In this document: positions 41,403 to 50,975 of the stretch, piece by piece | How positions within the stretch are numbered: the first letter of the stretch is position 1 | How the letters are laid out: the number at the start of each line of letters is the position of its first letter | DNA from: Marivita sp. | Lineage (GTDB): Bacteria; Pseudomonadota; Alphaproteobacteria; Rhodobacterales; Rhodobacteraceae | Direction of reading: 5' to 3' | DNA: 64,000 bases | NCBI RefSeq assembly: GCF_020055635.1 | Contig: NZ_JAIPUT010000004.1 | Span: 62,001 to 126,000, forward strand | Notes under the pieces: model-generated | What the model was told of the DNA's origin: nothing | The model's input: the letters and a program-made list of their open reading frames with translations, nothing else | Database searches by the model: none | Program-made: the position numbers and the translations under genes

Positions 41403-41985
41403 ACGTCACCGCCTTGCGCACCATGTCCCAGTAGATCGCTTCCACCTCGGGCAGCGAAAGCCGGCCGCCGCTGCGGTACCAGGTGTTCACACCCGTCAGC
41501 ATGGCGATGATCGCCAGCGTGGTGATCTTGGTATCGACGACATGGAACGCCCCCGCGTCGCGCCCGGCTTGCAGGATCGCCTCGAGGGCCCGTTCGTAGC
41601 GCCGCCGCAAGTCCTCGATGACGGCGAAGTTTTCCGGCGTCAGATTGCGCAATTCCATGTACGAGATGAAAACCGCCTGCGGCCGCTCAAGGTGAAAGCG
41701 GATGTGGAACCGCGTGAAGGCTTCCAGCTGGTCGGGCGGTGTCGGCTGCACCGGCGCGTCCGCGAGCGCCGACAACAGGTCGTCCATATGCCCCTGGAGC
41801 AGGTCGAACAGGAGCGTCTGCTTGTCCGGCGTGTAATTGTAGAGCGCACCTGCCTGCACGCCGACATCGCGGGCGATCTGGCGCATGGAAACGGCCGCGT
41901 AGCCGTGCCGCGCAAACAGCGTCAGGGCGGCCTCCCGCACGCGGGGGCCGGTGATGTCGGAATGAGATCCTGCTGTACGCGCCAT
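41401..41985 (-). CDS. TetR family transcriptional regulator
   Basis: A 194-residue TetR regulator. The N-terminal helix-turn-helix reads ALTLFARHGYAAVSMRQIAR then DVGVQAGALYNYTPDKQTLL. The C-terminal all-helical domain is of the acyl-CoA/fatty-acid-type size. Its stop codon is formed by the last two bases of the fourth palindrome plus one more, so its 3' end is at the array edge. It is divergent from the lipoprotein gene at 42082. Ligand unknown. Confidence 0.88.
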   Translation of the reverse strand: MARTAGSHSDITGPRVREAALTLFARHGYAAVSMRQIARDVGVQAGALYNYTPDKQTLLFDLLQGHMDDLLSALADAPVQPTPPDQLEAFTRFHIRFHLERPQAVFISYMELRNLTPENFAVIEDLRRRYERALEAILQAGRDAGAFHVVDTKITTLAIIAMLTGVNTWYRSGGRLSLPEVEAIYWDMVRKAVT

Positions 41986-42081
41986 GTCGACAGATTATCT
42001 GAACGCTTGTTCAGATCAAGCTTGCGGTTGCGTGTTCATGTCGGCTGCGGCATGAGATCGTAACCGAAAGGAGCAAGCTGC

Positions 42082-42363
42082 ATGTGGCGGTTGTGGATCA
42101 CCCTTGGACTGGCCTTGTCCGCCTGCGCGGAGTTTCCCGAGGTCGACGCGGCCCTGGCGACAGGCGCACAAGGGCAGGACTACCCGGAGTTGCTGCCCTT
42201 CGAACAGTTGCTTTCGGGCGACGATCCGCGGCTGGCCCAAGGCGATGACGCGGCTCTTCGGGCGCGGGCCGCCGACCTCAGGGCGCGGGCGGATGGATTG
42301 CGCCGCCCGGTGATCGAGCCGCAGACTCGTGACCGGATGGACGACGGTGTCGCAGAACCCTGA
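42082..42363 (+). CDS. Small putative lipoprotein (93 residues)
   Basis: The N-terminus is a short lipoprotein signal, MWRLWITLGLALSACAEFPE, with lipobox LSAC. The mature 79 residues are acidic then Arg/Ala-rich (ALRARAADLRARADGLRRPV). No domain is recognised. A ribosome site (AAAGGAGCAAG) precedes the ATG. It lies 76 bases upstream of hom and reads in the same direction. Confidence 0.65.
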   Translation: MWRLWITLGLALSACAEFPEVDAALATGAQGQDYPELLPFEQLLSGDDPRLAQGDDAALRARAADLRARADGLRRPVIEPQTRDRMDDGVAEP

Positions 42364-42439
42364 TCTGGCCCGTTGCAGGGGCCTTCGCAAGGCGCTATTG
42401 CGGGCAAAATCACGCCTCTCTGCAAAAGGATGACCCCAC

Positions 42440-43726
42440 ATGACTGAACCTCTGCGCCTTGGAATCGCCGGGCTGGGCACTGTCGGCGTGGGTGTCCTCA
42501 AGATCATCCGCCAGAAAGCGGCGCTGCTGGAGGCGCGCGGTGGGCGTCAGATCACGATTTCCGCGGTCGGCGCGCGCAATCGCAGCAAGGAGCGGGGCGT
42601 GCCGCTCGACGGTTACGATTGGGAAGACGATCCGGTGGAACTGGCCAAGCGCGACGACATCGATGTCTTCGTCGAGTTGATCGGGGGCAGTGACGGGCCG
42701 GCCAAGGCCTCGACCGAGGCCGCCTTGCGCGCCGGCAAGGACGTGGTGTCCGCCAACAAGGCGCTGCTGGCCCATCACGGGCAGGCCCTGGCCGAACTGG
42801 CCGAGGCGAACGGGTCGGTGCTGCGCTTCGAGGCTGCGGTTGCCGGGGGCATCCCGGTCGTCAAGGCGCTGACCGAAGGGCTTGCGGGCAACGATATCCA
42901 GCGGATCATGGGGGTGATGAACGGCACCTGCAACTACATCCTCACCCGGATGGAATCCGCGGGCCTGACCTATGACGAAGCCTTCGCCGAAGCCGACGGG
43001 CTTGGCTATCTCGAAGCCGACCCGACCCTCGATGTCGGTGGCATCGACGCGGGGCACAAACTGTCGCTGCTCTCTGCCATCGCTTTTGGCACCCAGGTGG
43101 ATTTCGACGCGGTCGAGCTTGAGGGCATCGGCCGGGTGAGCATCGAGGACATTCGCCAGGCGGCCGACATGGGCTACAAGGTCAAGCTGCTCGGCGTGTG
43201 CCAGATGACCGGCCGCGGTCTCGAACAGCGGATGTCGCCCTGTCTCGTTCCGGCAACCTCGCCGCTCGGACAGTTGGATGGCGGCACCAACATGGTGGTG
43301 ATCGAAGGCGACCAGGTGGGACAGATCGTGATGCGCGGGGCCGGGGCCGGCGAAGGTCCGACCGCCAGTGCTGTCATCGGCGACGTGCTCGACATCGCCC
43401 GTGGCACGCGGGTGTCCACCTTCGGACAGCCGTCGGACCGGCTGACCAAGCCGAAACCCGCAAGCACCGCCACACCGGCGCCCTATTACCTGCGGCTGAT
43501 GCTGCTGGACAAACCCGGTGCGCTGGCCAAGGTGGCGGCGGTGCTGGGGGAAGCCGGCGTCTCGATCAACCGCATGCGGCAGCGCAGCCACGACCAGAAC
43601 ACCGCGCCCGTGCTGATCGTCACGCACAAGACGACCCGCGCGGCTCTGGACAATGCCCTGGCCGCAATGGTCGGCACAGGTGTTGTAGAAGGGGAACCCG
43701 TGGCGCTTCGGATCGAGCACGTCTGA
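42440..43726 (+). CDS. hom: Homoserine dehydrogenase
   Basis: A 428-residue NAD(P)-dependent enzyme that reduces aspartate semialdehyde to homoserine on the route to threonine and methionine. The Rossmann start GIAGLGTVGVGVLKII, the catalytic-domain sequences NGTCNYILTRME and EADPTLDVGGIDAGHKL, and a C-terminal ACT domain (LMLLDKPGALAKVAAVLGEA) are visible. The ACT domain implies feedback control by threonine or another amino acid. The start is the ATG after AAAGGATGACCCCAC. Confidence 0.96.
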   Translation: MTEPLRLGIAGLGTVGVGVLKIIRQKAALLEARGGRQITISAVGARNRSKERGVPLDGYDWEDDPVELAKRDDIDVFVELIGGSDGPAKASTEAALRAGKDVVSANKALLAHHGQALAELAEANGSVLRFEAAVAGGIPVVKALTEGLAGNDIQRIMGVMNGTCNYILTRMESAGLTYDEAFAEADGLGYLEADPTLDVGGIDAGHKLSLLSAIAFGTQVDFDAVELEGIGRVSIEDIRQAADMGYKVKLLGVCQMTGRGLEQRMSPCLVPATSPLGQLDGGTNMVVIEGDQVGQIVMRGAGAGEGPTASAVIGDVLDIARGTRVSTFGQPSDRLTKPKPASTATPAPYYLRLMLLDKPGALAKVAAVLGEAGVSINRMRQRSHDQNTAPVLIVTHKTTRAALDNALAAMVGTGVVEGEPVALRIEHV

Positions 43727-43812
43727 CGGCTTTAGCGCAATCAACCTTGTCAGTGCGCAGACGCCCCCTTAACAGACAGTATACCTGAATTCATTCCTGA
43801 CTGGAGAGCCAG

Positions 43813-44778
43813 ATGAGCGCGCATCCCGATTTCAATGACCGCATGTTGTCCCTTGGTCTGGCGCGGGTGGCGGAACAAGCCGCAATCGCGACCGTCGACC
43901 TGATCGGGCGGGGCGACGAAAAGGCCGCGGACCAGGCGGCGGTCAATGCCATGCGCGAACAGCTGAACCTGCTGGACATTGCCGGTGTCGTGGTGATCGG
44001 CGAGGGCGAACGTGACGAAGCTCCGATGCTGTTCATCGGAGAAGAAGTGGGCAACGGCAATGGACCCGGCGTCGACATCGCACTCGATCCGCTTGAAGGT
44101 ACAACGCTGACCGCCAAGGACATGCCGAACGCCCTGACCGTCATCGCGATGGGGCCGCGCGGATCAATGCTGCACGCGCCGGATGTCTACATGGACAAGC
44201 TTGCCATCGGGCCGGGCTTTGCCGAAAACGTCGTGACCCTCGACATGTCCCCGAAAGAGCGCGTGACGGCTCTGGCCAAGGCAAAGGGCTGTAGCCCGAA
44301 CGACATCACCGTCTGCGTTCTGGAACGCCCGCGCCACGAAGAGATGATTGCCGAACTGCGCTCCACCGGGGCCGCCATCCGCCTCATCACCGACGGGGAT
44401 GTGGCGGGTGTCATGCATTGCGCCGAGCCGATCCAGACCGGCATCGACATGTACATGGGCACCGGCGGCGCCCCGGAGGGGGTTCTCGCGGCGGCGGCGC
44501 TGAAATGCATGGGCGGCCAGATCCAGGGCCGTCTGCTGTTCCGCAACGAGGACGAAAAGGGCCGCGCCGCGAAAGCCGGCATCACCGACCTCGACAAGAT
44601 CTACAGCCTTGACGAGATGGTCACACAGGACGTGATCTTTGCGGCCACCGGCGTCACGAGCGGATCGCTCTTGCCTGGTATCAAGCGCGAGATCGGCTTC
44701 TACACCACGGAAACGCTGTTGATGCGGTCCAAGACCGGGTCGGTGCGGCGGATGACCTACCGGAACCCGATGCACTGA
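43813..44778 (+). CDS. glpX: Class II fructose-1,6-bisphosphatase
   Basis: A 321-residue GlpX-type phosphatase that hydrolyses fructose 1,6-bisphosphate to fructose 6-phosphate in gluconeogenesis. The metal and phosphate site sequences VVIGEGERDEAPML, DPLEGTTLTAKDMPNAL, ITDGDVAGVMH and TGGAPEGVLAAAALKCMGGQ are complete. It sits after hom and just before recJ (10 bases), an order common in this family of bacteria. Confidence 0.95.
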   Translation: MSAHPDFNDRMLSLGLARVAEQAAIATVDLIGRGDEKAADQAAVNAMREQLNLLDIAGVVVIGEGERDEAPMLFIGEEVGNGNGPGVDIALDPLEGTTLTAKDMPNALTVIAMGPRGSMLHAPDVYMDKLAIGPGFAENVVTLDMSPKERVTALAKAKGCSPNDITVCVLERPRHEEMIAELRSTGAAIRLITDGDVAGVMHCAEPIQTGIDMYMGTGGAPEGVLAAAALKCMGGQIQGRLLFRNEDEKGRAAKAGITDLDKIYSLDEMVTQDVIFAATGVTSGSLLPGIKREIGFYTTETLLMRSKTGSVRRMTYRNPMH

Positions 44779-44788
44779 TGGAGGCTGC

Positions 44789-46537
44789 GTGACCGGATAT
44801 CTGGGCGTTGACCGGTCCCTGACCGAACGGCGCTGGTTCGGTCCGGGAACAGATGTGGCACGTCTTGCAGAGGCCCTGGCCCAGCAGACCGGCCACAGCC
44901 CGGCCCTGTGTCAGACCTTGGCGCGGCTCGGCGTGCAATCTGCCGAGGTTCCCGGCTACCTGGAACCGACCCTGCGCGACCTGCTGCCCGACCCGCGATC
45001 GCTCCGGGACATGGGCCGCGCCGCGGAACGTCTGCTCAAGGCTGTGCGCGACCGCGAGCGTATCGCGATCTTCGCCGATTACGATGTCGATGGCGGCGCG
45101 TCGGCGGCGCTGCTGATCGACTGGCTGCGGCAACTGGACCGGCACGCGACGCTCTACGTGCCGGACCGCATCGACGAAGGCTACGGCCCCAACGAACCGG
45201 CGATGCAGGCCCTGGCGCAAGATCACGACCTGATTGTCTGCGTCGATTGCGGAACGCTGTCGCACGGCCCGATTGCCGCCGCGACCGGCGCCGATGTTGT
45301 CGTGCTCGACCATCACCTTGGCGGCGAAACGCTGCCCGACGCCTACGCGGTGGTCAATCCGAACCGGCAGGACGAGGACGGATCGCTGGCACATCTGTGT
45401 GCGGCGGGCGTGGTGTTCCTTGCGCTGGTCGAGGCCGGCCGACAATTGCGCGAGGCTGGCGCCAAGGGCCCCGACCTGATGTCGATGCTCGATCTGGTCG
45501 CGCTGGCGACCGTGGCCGATGTCGCGCCGCTCAAGGGGGTCAACCGCGCCCTCGTGCGGCAGGGATTGCGCGTGATGGCGCGACGCGCGCGGCCTGGCCT
45601 GGTGGCGCTCTGCGATGTCGGGCGGCTGGAAAGCGCCCCGAAATCCCATCATCTCGGCTTTGTCCTCGGCCCCCGCGTGAACGCGGGCGGACGGATCGGC
45701 AAGGCGGATCTGGGCGCACGGCTCCTGTCCTGCACCGATCCGCACGAAGCCCGTGCGATGGCCGAACGGCTGGACGCGCTGAACACCGAACGCCGTGAAA
45801 TCGAAGAGGCCGTGCGCGCGCAGGCCCTCGAACAGTCCGAGGCGCGCGGGTGGGACGCGCCGCTGGTCTGGGCCGCCGGCGAGGGCTGGCATCCGGGCGT
45901 CGTGGGAATCGTCGCCTCGCGCCTCAAGGAACGCACCAACCGCCCGGCGATCGTCATCGGTTTCGACGGCGACGACGGCAAGGGATCGGGGCGTTCGGTC
46001 AGCGGCATCGATCTTGGCGCATCGATCCAGAAGCTTGCGGCAGAAGGGCTCATCCAGAAAGGCGGCGGTCACAAGATGGCCGCAGGTCTGTCACTGACCC
46101 GCGCGCAGCTTGAACCCGCCATGGCCCGCCTGACCGAACTTCTGGCGAAACAGGGCGCGGATCGCCTTGGCGCGTCGGATCTGCGCCTGGACGGGCCGCT
46201 CATGCCCGGCGCCGCGACGCCGGAACTGGTGGACCTGCTCGAAAATGCCGGCCCCTTCGGCGCAGGCGCCGCGGCCCCGAGATTCGTCTTCCCCGACACC
46301 CAGATCGGATTGGCGAAACGGGTCGGGTCCGCGCATCTCAAGATCAGCTTCGGGGACGGTATCGGAGCCCGGATCGACGCCATCTGCTTCGGTGCGTTCG
46401 ACGGCCCGCTGGGGCCTGCGCTTGAAAACCACGGTGGCGCACGATTCCACCTTGCCGGGCGTCTGGAGATAAATGAATGGGGTGGCCGCCGCACGGTTCA
46501 GCTTCGCCTCGAAGATGCCGCGCCGTCGATCTCCTGA
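44789..46537 (+). CDS. recJ: Single-stranded-DNA-specific exonuclease RecJ
   Basis: A 582-residue DHH-family 5'-3' exonuclease of recombination and mismatch repair. The catalytic signatures FADYDVDGGASAALL, VDCGTLSHG, VVLDHHLGG and, further on, GPRVNAGGRIGKADLGARLL and GGGHKMAAGLSL are present. The C-terminal OB domain ends with EINEWGGRRTVQLRLED. The start is GTG after GGAGGCTGC. It is the usual length for alphaproteobacterial RecJ. Confidence 0.96.
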   Translation: MTGYLGVDRSLTERRWFGPGTDVARLAEALAQQTGHSPALCQTLARLGVQSAEVPGYLEPTLRDLLPDPRSLRDMGRAAERLLKAVRDRERIAIFADYDVDGGASAALLIDWLRQLDRHATLYVPDRIDEGYGPNEPAMQALAQDHDLIVCVDCGTLSHGPIAAATGADVVVLDHHLGGETLPDAYAVVNPNRQDEDGSLAHLCAAGVVFLALVEAGRQLREAGAKGPDLMSMLDLVALATVADVAPLKGVNRALVRQGLRVMARRARPGLVALCDVGRLESAPKSHHLGFVLGPRVNAGGRIGKADLGARLLSCTDPHEARAMAERLDALNTERREIEEAVRAQALEQSEARGWDAPLVWAAGEGWHPGVVGIVASRLKERTNRPAIVIGFDGDDGKGSGRSVSGIDLGASIQKLAAEGLIQKGGGHKMAAGLSLTRAQLEPAMARLTELLAKQGADRLGASDLRLDGPLMPGAATPELVDLLENAGPFGAGAAAPRFVFPDTQIGLAKRVGSAHLKISFGDGIGARIDAICFGAFDGPLGPALENHGGARFHLAGRLEINEWGGRRTVQLRLEDAAPSIS

Positions 46538-46674
46538 TCGGTTCAAGTTATTGAATTCGTGTGAATTTTTTTCGGCCCATTCGCGCACCGCGATCTGCCG
46601 AAAAATCCGCAGAAAACCTCGAATTTCCACTTGCATGGCCGCGCCGCTTTGCCTAAACACCGCTCACCAAGAGT

Positions 46675-46749
46675 GGCCCGTTCGTCTATCGGTTAGGACG
46701 CCAGGTTTTCAACCTGGAAAGAGGGGTTCGATTCCCCTACGGGCTGCCA
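46675..46749 (+). tRNA. tRNA-Glu (anticodon TTC)
   Basis: The acceptor GGCCCGT pairs with ACGGGCT, and the anticodon stem CCAGG/CCTGG carries loop TTTTCAA with anticodon TTC. The T-arm is GGGGTTCGATTCCCC and an encoded GCCA ends it. It sits between recJ and rarA. Confidence 0.96.
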
Positions 46750-46803
46750 CCTTCCCCAAAGCACAGACTTGCAAATCGCGTGGCCGCCCGACATATGCGG
46801 GCC

Positions 46804-47070
46804 ATGCGTGTCATCAGATCGATTACCACCGTTTCCTGCGCCGTTCTCGCTTTGCCGGTTTCGGCACAATCGAGCGCGGAACTGCGTGTGCGGCAATCCC
46901 CCATCGAGTTTGTCCAGAGTGACGCGCCGATCAATCCCGGCAAATTGGGTGGGGCGCTGATCGACGTGGCCGGGCGTGTTACCGGCGTTGCGGTTCGCGC
47001 TGCGCTGGCCGCACGGTTCGTGAAGCCCGCACACGGCGGTCAGGGCCCGTTGCTGCGGTTCAGGGCCTGA
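46804..47070 (+). CDS. Small exported protein with a signal peptide (hypothetical)
   Basis: An 88-residue frame with a likely signal peptide, MRVIRSITTVSCAVLALPVS, then AQSSAELRV. The mature part has PIEFVQSDAPINPGKLGGAL and GVAVRAALAARFVKPA, resembling the linker and catalytic-domain-start region of small serine-protease-like exported proteins, but no active site is seen. It runs to three bases before rarA. No clear ribosome site was found. Confidence 0.45.
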   Translation: MRVIRSITTVSCAVLALPVSAQSSAELRVRQSPIEFVQSDAPINPGKLGGALIDVAGRVTGVAVRAALAARFVKPAHGGQGPLLRFRA

Positions 47071-47073
47071 CAC

Positions 47074-48378
47074 ATGGCGGATCTTTTTGATACCGACACA
47101 CAGGCAGACGACGCGCCGCGGCCCCTGGCCGACCGGTTGCGACCGAAAAAGCTGTCCGATGTCATCGGGCAGTCGCAGGTCATCGGACCGGACGCGCCGC
47201 TGACCGTGATGCTCGAGGCTGGCAGCCTTGGATCGGTGGTGTTCTGGGGGCCGCCGGGTGTCGGCAAGACCACCATCGCGCGGCTGCTGGCTGACGAGAC
47301 CGACCTGCATTTCGTTCAGATCAGCGCGATCTTTTCCGGCGTGCCGGAGCTGCGCAAGGTGTTCGATGCCGCCCAGCAGCGGCGCAAGGCGGGGCAGGGC
47401 ACGCTTCTTTTCGTCGACGAGATCCATCGCTTCAACAAGGCGCAGCAAGACAGCTTCCTGCCCCATATGGAGGATGGCACGATCCTTCTGGTCGGAGCCA
47501 CAACCGAGAACCCGTCGTTCGAACTGAATGCGGCCCTGCTCAGCCGGGCACAGGTTCTGGTTCTGGAACGTCTTGACCTTGCGGACCTGGAGCGGCTTGC
47601 AGAGCGCGCCGAGCGGGAACTGGACCGAAAGCTGCCGCTGGACGGGCCGGCGCGGGAAAACCTGCTCGAGATGGCGGATGGCGACGGGCGCGCGCTGTTG
47701 AACCTGATCGAACAGGTGGTGGCGTGGAAGGTCGACTCGCCCCTCGACAGCGCCGCGTTGGGGCAGCGCCTGATGAAACGCGCGGCGCAATACGACAAGT
47801 CCGGCGATGCGCATTACAACCTGATCTCGGCGTTGCACAAATCCGTGCGCGGGTCCGATCCCGATGCGGCGCTCTACTGGTTCGCGCGGATGCTCGATGC
47901 GGGTGAAGACCCTCGATACCTGGCGCGGCGCATCACGCGCATGGCAGTCGAGGATATCGGCCTTGCCGATCCGCAGGCGCAAGCGGTGTGCCTGCAAGGC
48001 TGGGAAACCTTCGAACGGCTGGGCAGCCCCGAAGGTGAACTGGCGATCGCGCAGGCTCTGGTTTACCTCGCGCTCGCGCCGAAATCCAACGCGGTCTATG
48101 CGGCCTACAAGGGCGCGCGCGCAGCGGCGAAGAAGACCGGATCGCTGGTGCCGCCCAAGCATATTCTGAATGCGCCGACGAAACTGATGAAGGAACAGGG
48201 CTACGGGACCGGCTACGCCTATGATCACGATGCCGAGGACGGCTTTTCCGGCCAGGATTATTTTCCCGACGCGATGGGCCGCACCGAATTCTACGCCCCG
48301 GTCGAACGCGGATTCGAGCGCGACCTGAAGAAAAGGCTCGAGTATTTCGCCCGGCTGCGGGCCAAGCGGACCATCTGA
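47074..48378 (+). CDS. rarA: Replication-associated recombination protein A (AAA+ ATPase)
   Basis: A 434-residue MgsA/RarA ATPase that acts at stalled replication forks. Walker A is WGPPGVGKTTIARLL (about residue 57), Walker B FVDEIHRFNKAQQD, sensor 1 VGATTENPSFELN, and the C-terminal region PEGELAIAQALVYLALAPKS is typical. The segment RPLADRLRPKKLSDVIGQSQ is the family N-terminal signature. Confidence 0.95.
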   Translation: MADLFDTDTQADDAPRPLADRLRPKKLSDVIGQSQVIGPDAPLTVMLEAGSLGSVVFWGPPGVGKTTIARLLADETDLHFVQISAIFSGVPELRKVFDAAQQRRKAGQGTLLFVDEIHRFNKAQQDSFLPHMEDGTILLVGATTENPSFELNAALLSRAQVLVLERLDLADLERLAERAERELDRKLPLDGPARENLLEMADGDGRALLNLIEQVVAWKVDSPLDSAALGQRLMKRAAQYDKSGDAHYNLISALHKSVRGSDPDAALYWFARMLDAGEDPRYLARRITRMAVEDIGLADPQAQAVCLQGWETFERLGSPEGELAIAQALVYLALAPKSNAVYAAYKGARAAAKKTGSLVPPKHILNAPTKLMKEQGYGTGYAYDHDAEDGFSGQDYFPDAMGRTEFYAPVERGFERDLKKRLEYFARLRAKRTI

Positions 48379-48573
48379 AGGCGCGGCGCGTGACGCTGAC
48401 CCGGGTGCCAATGCCCGCCTTGCGGTGCGCCAGCATGGGACAATGGCCTCGCGTGGACTCGCGGCGATACGGGACGGACCCTTGCCCGCATCCGGCCCCA
48501 CGGCCGTCGATGGCGGCGAGGGCGCAACCGTGCTTTGCTTGACATCTCACAGGCCGCGCGCGACAGAGCCTGC

Positions 48574-48954
48574 ATGTTGACCACCCTTTCTCTTGTCGCC
48601 CTTGGCGGCGCGCTTGGCGCAGGCCTTCGCTATCTGGCGGGGGTCGGCATCCTTCGGCTGGTCGGGCACGGCGATTTCCCCGTGGCCATCCTGTCGGTCA
48701 ACGTGATCGGATCGTTCCTGATGGGGGTCTTCGTGGTGATCGCGGCGCAGCGCGGCCTGACGCATCTCGGCCCTTTCGTGATGACAGGGCTTCTGGGCGG
48801 TTTCACGACGTTTTCCGCCTTTTCGCTTGAAACGATGACGTTGATCGAACGCGGGCAGATCGGCTTTGCCAGCCTCTATGTCGTGCTGTCGGTCGGCTTG
48901 TCCATCGGTGGTCTTGCCCTTGGCCTTCTGGCCGCTCGGAGTGTGTTTGCATGA
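48574..48954 (+). CDS. crcB: CrcB family fluoride channel
   Basis: A 126-residue dual-topology fluoride exporter. Four hydrophobic spans are visible, with the family motifs GGALGAGLRYL, VNVIGSFLMGV and GLLGGFTTFSAFSLET (the fluoride-pathway Phe residues). The ATG at 48574 is chosen. The frame overlaps the rluC start by four bases (ATGA). No fluoride riboswitch consensus was recognised upstream. Confidence 0.93.
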   Translation: MLTTLSLVALGGALGAGLRYLAGVGILRLVGHGDFPVAILSVNVIGSFLMGVFVVIAAQRGLTHLGPFVMTGLLGGFTTFSAFSLETMTLIERGQIGFASLYVVLSVGLSIGGLALGLLAARSVFA

Positions 48955-49997
48955 GTCGTGTCCAGACAATCACGGTTGGTCCCGGTGACGTCGATCAAAG
49001 GCTCGATCGCTGGCTCAAGCGGATGTTTCCGCATCTCGGGCAGGGGCGCATCGAAAAGATGTGCCGCAAGGGCGAGCTGCGGATTGACGGGGCCCGCGTG
49101 AAAGCCAGCACGCGGCTGGCCACCGGTCAGCAGGTGCGCATCCCGCCGCTGCCCGAACCCGGAGAGGTCCAATCGCAGCCCAAACCGGGCGTGTCCGACA
49201 AGGACGCCGAGATGATGAAGGCGCTTGTGCTCTACAAGGACGACCACATCATCGCCCTGAACAAGCCGCCGGGACTGCCCACGCAAGGCGGCAGCAAGCA
49301 GACCCGCCATGTCGATGGCCTGGCCGAGGCGCTGACCTTTGGCCATGACGAGAAACCGCGCCTCGTGCACCGTCTCGACAAGGATACGTCGGGCGTGCTG
49401 CTTCTGGCGCGCACGCGGCAGGTGGCCGGCGCGCTGACCGCGGCCTTCCGCGACCGCGAGACCCGCAAGATCTACTGGGCCTGCGTCGCGGGCGTTCCGG
49501 CGCCGCTGATGGGCACGATCAAGTTCGGCCTGGTCAAGGCGCCGGGTCATGGCGCGAGCGGCGAAAACGAAAAGATGCGCGCGGTGCTGCCGCGCGACGT
49601 GGCCAGCACCGAAGGCGCGAAACACGCAACAACCGATTACGCGGTCCTGAGCGCGCTGGCCAAGCGCGCCGCCTGGGTGGCAATGGTTCCGATCACCGGC
49701 CGCACCCACCAGTTGCGCGCGCATATGGCGGAACTGGGCCATCCGATCATCGGCGATGGCAAATACGGCGGGTCCGGGCAGGAAAACCTCGGCGATGGCT
49801 GGGGCGCGATGCTGGGTGGGGCGATCAGCAACAAGCTGCACCTGCACGCGCGGTCGATTTCGCTGAAACACCCCGTCACCGGCGCGCATCTCACGATCAC
49901 CGCGCCGTTGCCCGAACACATGCAGCGCACCTGGGGCTTCCTGCAATGGGACCCGCGCGACGTGCCTGCCGACCCGTTCGAGGATTTCGAGGCATGA
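48951..49997 (+). CDS. rluC: Ribosomal large subunit pseudouridine synthase, RluC type
   Basis: A 348-residue RluA-family synthase. An N-terminal S4 RNA-binding segment (RLDRWLKRMFPHLGQGRIEK) precedes the catalytic domain with the Asp in PRLVHRLDKDTSGVLLLART, YWACVAGVP and the C-terminal ITGRTHQLRAHMAELGHPII. It converts uridines of 23S rRNA to pseudouridine. It overlaps crcB by four bases. Confidence 0.93.
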   Translation: MSRVQTITVGPGDVDQRLDRWLKRMFPHLGQGRIEKMCRKGELRIDGARVKASTRLATGQQVRIPPLPEPGEVQSQPKPGVSDKDAEMMKALVLYKDDHIIALNKPPGLPTQGGSKQTRHVDGLAEALTFGHDEKPRLVHRLDKDTSGVLLLARTRQVAGALTAAFRDRETRKIYWACVAGVPAPLMGTIKFGLVKAPGHGASGENEKMRAVLPRDVASTEGAKHATTDYAVLSALAKRAAWVAMVPITGRTHQLRAHMAELGHPIIGDGKYGGSGQENLGDGWGAMLGGAISNKLHLHARSISLKHPVTGAHLTITAPLPEHMQRTWGFLQWDPRDVPADPFEDFEA

Positions 49998-50072
49998 CCC
50001 GACCGCCTTGGCCGGTCCATGCGCGATATCGACGACCGGCCCCCGCACCGACACCTTGATGGAGGACCTGAC

Positions 50073-50795
50073 ATGAGCGAATGGGCTCCGAAACGGTTTT
50101 GGAAATCGGCTGAAACGACCCCCACGGATGACGGGTTCGGCGTGCTGCTGGATGGCCGCCCGGTGCGCACGCCTGCAAAGGCGCTCTTATCGGTGCCGAC
50201 CGAAGCGGTCGCAGACCGAATCGCCGGGGAATTCGATGCGCAGAACGACCGGATCGACCCGACAACGATGCCGTTCACCCGCACGGCGAACGCCGCGATT
50301 GACAAGGTCGCGATCCAGCATGCCGAAGTTGCCGACCTGCTTGCCGCTTACGGCGACAGCGACCTTCTGTGTTACAGGGCGCACGAGCCGGACGAGTTGG
50401 TGGCGCGCCAGGCCGAGCAATGGGATCCGCTGCTGGACTGGGCGGCAGACGCGCTGGGCGTGCGGCTGGAGCCGCGTACCGGCGTGATGCACGCGCCGCA
50501 GGACCCGGCGTCCCTGGCCATCCTGAGCCAGAAAGTCCATGCCATGACGGCTTTCGAACTCGCCGCGTTCCACGACCTGGTGGCCATCAGCGGGTCGCTC
50601 GTCATCGGTTTCGCAGCCAAGTTTCAGGCGCGTTCTGCCTCGGATCTCTGGATCGTTTCGCGGCTCGACGAGCTTTGGCAGGAAGAACAATGGGGCAAGG
50701 ACGAAGAGGCGCAGGAACTGGTCGCCTACAAGCAGGCGGCGTTTTTTCATGCAGATGCGTTCATGCGCCTGATCGATGGTCATTCTTCGCGCTGA
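50073..50795 (+). CDS. ATP12 family F1-ATPase assembly chaperone
   Basis: A 240-residue protein of the Atp12 family, which assists assembly of the F1 alpha subunit. The family features RFWKSAETTP near the start, LLDGRPVRTPAKALLSVPT, the conserved Trp-rich WDPLLDWA and the C-terminal EQWGKDEEAQE are present. The ATG follows GGAGGACC. It lies 75 bases after rluC, and the HAD phosphatase gene that often sits between them in related genomes is absent here. A promoter region for bztA follows. Confidence 0.85.
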   Translation: MSEWAPKRFWKSAETTPTDDGFGVLLDGRPVRTPAKALLSVPTEAVADRIAGEFDAQNDRIDPTTMPFTRTANAAIDKVAIQHAEVADLLAAYGDSDLLCYRAHEPDELVARQAEQWDPLLDWAADALGVRLEPRTGVMHAPQDPASLAILSQKVHAMTAFELAAFHDLVAISGSLVIGFAAKFQARSASDLWIVSRLDELWQEEQWGKDEEAQELVAYKQAAFFHADAFMRLIDGHSSR

Positions 50796-50975
50796 CGCGG
50801 GGTAAACTCGGGCCTATTGACCAAAAAATAGGCTAATCGGCTTGACCTATCGAAGTGAATCCACGCAAAATCCTCTGCATTGGAAGTCGGGGCATCCCTA
50901 CTTTCGTCGTATGGGCGTGGATACGCTCGACAAAAAACCGTGCTGTGATGTGCGGATCAACAGGAAGAGGTAAAA

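Noticed and set aside
41296..42063. A 255-codon plus-strand frame that runs through the palindrome array and over the TetR gene
   Set aside because: Its first part is only the translation of the palindromes (basic, repetitive) and the rest is antisense to TetR. No ribosome site or domain.
48379..48573. Fluoride riboswitch upstream of crcB
   Set aside because: The region was read for the conserved GGNGAUGG / CUGAUGCC-type core and none was found. The gap is GC-rich and without such a fold.
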